Assembly: GCF_918698115.1 (NCBI RefSeq)
Contig: NZ_CAKKLV010000021.1
Span: 22,829-86,828 of the forward strand
Source: Peribacillus sp. Bi96
Lineage (GTDB): Bacteria > Bacillota > Bacilli > Bacillales > DSM-1321
Direction of reading: 5' to 3'
Length of the DNA stretch: 64,000 nucleotides
Under the pieces are notes generated by a model that had not been told where the DNA came from, made no database searches, and saw only the letters and a program-made list of their open reading frames with translations. Each line of letters begins with the position of its first letter. Positions within the stretch are counted from its first letter, which is position 1. Shown one piece after another: positions 63,222 to 64,000 of this stretch. A program made the translations under genes and the position numbers.

Positions 63222-63533
63222 ATGGAAGAGATCAAAATCATTACAACGGAAGAAGTGGAAGCCAAGCTTGAGGCAGGAGAAGCGATGGAACTTGTCGATG
63301 TTCGTGAAGATGAAGAAGTGCAAGAAGGAATGATCGAAGGCGCGAAACATATTCGCATGAATGATATCCCAGCAAATCTTGACTATTTTGATAAAGAAAA
63401 AGAATATATCTTTATCTGCCGTTCAGGACGCCGCAGTGAAAATGTATGCCATTATCTTCAGGAACAAGGATATAAAGTGGCAAATATGGTTGGCGGAATG
63501 CTTGAATGGGACGGCGAAGTCATCGTTAAGTGA
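63222..63533 (+). CDS. Rhodanese-like sulfurtransferase
   Basis: A 103-residue single-domain rhodanese: VDVREDEEVQEGMIEGAKHIRMNDIP and the active-site loop YIFICRSGRRSENV with the persulfide-carrying Cys. Moves sulfane sulfur in thiol metabolism; partner unknown. CGAGGTG precedes ATG 63222. Followed two nt later by a small zinc-ribbon gene. Confidence 0.93.
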   Translation: MEEIKIITTEEVEAKLEAGEAMELVDVREDEEVQEGMIEGAKHIRMNDIPANLDYFDKEKEYIFICRSGRRSENVCHYLQEQGYKVANMVGGMLEWDGEVIVK

Positions 63534-63535
63534 AG

Positions 63536-63676
63536 ATGTTATTCAAAAAAACCTGTTACTTTTGCAAGCGTAAATCCAAGAATGTAACGACTTATTTGAA
63601 TGAAAATAGAAAAAAGATCACGGTTTGTTCACAATGCCGTGAGTATGCGGAAAGACGAGCATATTTAAAAGCATGA
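63536..63676 (+). CDS. Small zinc-ribbon protein after rhodanese gene
   Basis: A 46-residue basic protein with two CxxC pairs (CYFCKRKSK, VCSQCREYAERRAYLK), a zinc ribbon; possibly a nucleic-acid or cofactor-binding protein. No family name recognised. AAGTGAAG overlaps the rhodanese stop and precedes ATG 63536, so the two are translated together. Confidence 0.7.
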   Translation: MLFKKTCYFCKRKSKNVTTYLNENRKKITVCSQCREYAERRAYLKA

Positions 63677-63696
63677 AAAAAGAGCCCTTTCTTATG

Positions 63697-64000
63697 TGAA
63701 CTGCACCCCAATTGTTAGACAACATCTAACAATTGGAGGTGCAGTTTTTTTGACTAAATATACGATAGACGAAAAATTACATGCAGTTTTAGAGTACTTA
63801 GAAGGGAAAAAATCCTATAAATCCATTGCACAAGAAAGAAATGTAGGTTTATCCCCTCTGAAAAGATGGGTCGCTCGCTATCTAAAACATGGGATGGAAG
63901 GACTTGCTTCATCCTATACAAATTACACTCTGCCCTTTAAACTAGAGGTACTTAAATATATGAACGAATATGGGGCATCAATCAACGAGACCGCTGTACA
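63697..64000 (+). mobile_element. Left end of an IS3-family (IS150-type) insertion sequence, cut by window edge
   Basis: The presumed left end starts near TGAACTGCACCC (63697). AACTGCACC-CCAATTGTTAGA (63699-63719) pairs with TCTAACAATTGG-A-GGTGCAGTT (63725-63746), a 21-bp hairpin with one bulge that includes GGAGGT, the ribosome site of the first transposase frame. The target duplication and right end lie beyond the window. Confidence 0.8.
63750..64000 (+). CDS. IS3-family transposase OrfA (helix-turn-helix), partial
   Basis: TTG 63750 follows GGAGGT (63735-63740). The frame reads MTKYTIDEKLHAVLEYLEGK, SYKSIAQERNVGLSPLKRWV and LPFKLEVLKYMNEYGASINE, two successive helix-turn-helix repeats as in IS150 OrfA. 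It runs open to the window edge. The second frame with the DDE domain would follow. Confidence 0.88.
   Translation, partial: MTKYTIDEKLHAVLEYLEGKKSYKSIAQERNVGLSPLKRWVARYLKHGMEGLASSYTNYTLPFKLEVLKYMNEYGASINETAV

Overview
The window is from a low-GC, spore-forming Bacillaceae chromosome. Evidence: two sets of GerA/GerB/GerC spore germinant-receptor genes, an AbrB gene with tandem Spo0A boxes, AGGAGG-type ribosome sites with many TTG/GTG starts, U-rich intrinsic terminators, and several operons laid out as in Bacillus subtilis (yoaS-yozG-yoaT, ykkC-ykkD, queC-queD-queE, ytcD-ytbD-ytbE). A Peribacillus-like species is my inference. No rRNA or tRNA was seen.

Layout. 0-8 kb: the 3' part of a sigma-54 activator, a sigma-54 promoter beside it whose nearest target is only a scrap, then an amidohydrolase, a DUF975 protein, a cytochrome P450, a PAP2 phosphatase and a DedA protein. 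7.8-12.1 kb: germinant-receptor operon A-C-B plus a small fourth gene. 12-15.5 kb: a large SWIM/SNF2 ATPase. 15.7-19 kb: small Zn-ribbon gene, yoaS-yozG-yoaT, and a guanidine-I riboswitch controlling a paired SMR exporter; sequence around the SMR 3' end is duplicated and decayed. 19.5-22.7 kb: EamA-type transporter, abrB, a GNAT gene and a 0.7-kb array of about 35 short repeats. 22.7-26.5 kb: a second germinant-receptor operon in which the B and A subunits form one 860-codon frame. 27-35 kb: stress and accessory genes, including a broken chemoreceptor gene. 35.4-42.3 kb: a LysM/NlpC wall hydrolase, a poly-gamma-glutamate hydrolase and the capBCADE polyglutamate operon. 43-48.5 kb: chemoreceptor, preQ1 riboswitch with queCDE, and a TetR/DUF4260 pair. 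49-52.8 kb: HD hydrolase, SRPBCC gene with an ArsR remnant, a second preQ1 riboswitch with a putative queuosine-precursor transporter, a second repeat array (18 exact 21-bp units) and PadR. 53-64 kb: Est30-like esterase, DUF421, guanine riboswitch with a NupC-type transporter, CAP protein, ytcD-ytbD-ytbE, MarR with an old-yellow-enzyme gene, rhodanese, and the left end of an IS3/IS150-type element cut by the window edge.

How genes work together. Four metabolite riboswitches of three classes each match their genes: guanidine with export, preQ1 twice with 7-deazaguanine synthesis and uptake, guanine with nucleoside uptake. The cap operon makes poly-gamma-glutamate while CapD and the adjacent PghP-like enzyme can process it. 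The most unusual items are the two minisatellite arrays, which share one core and sit in the same orientation behind different genes, and the GerB-GerA fusion, whose junction is an A8 run that also holds an internal ribosome site. Starts were moved from the longest frame wherever a ribosome site favoured an internal codon; each case is noted.
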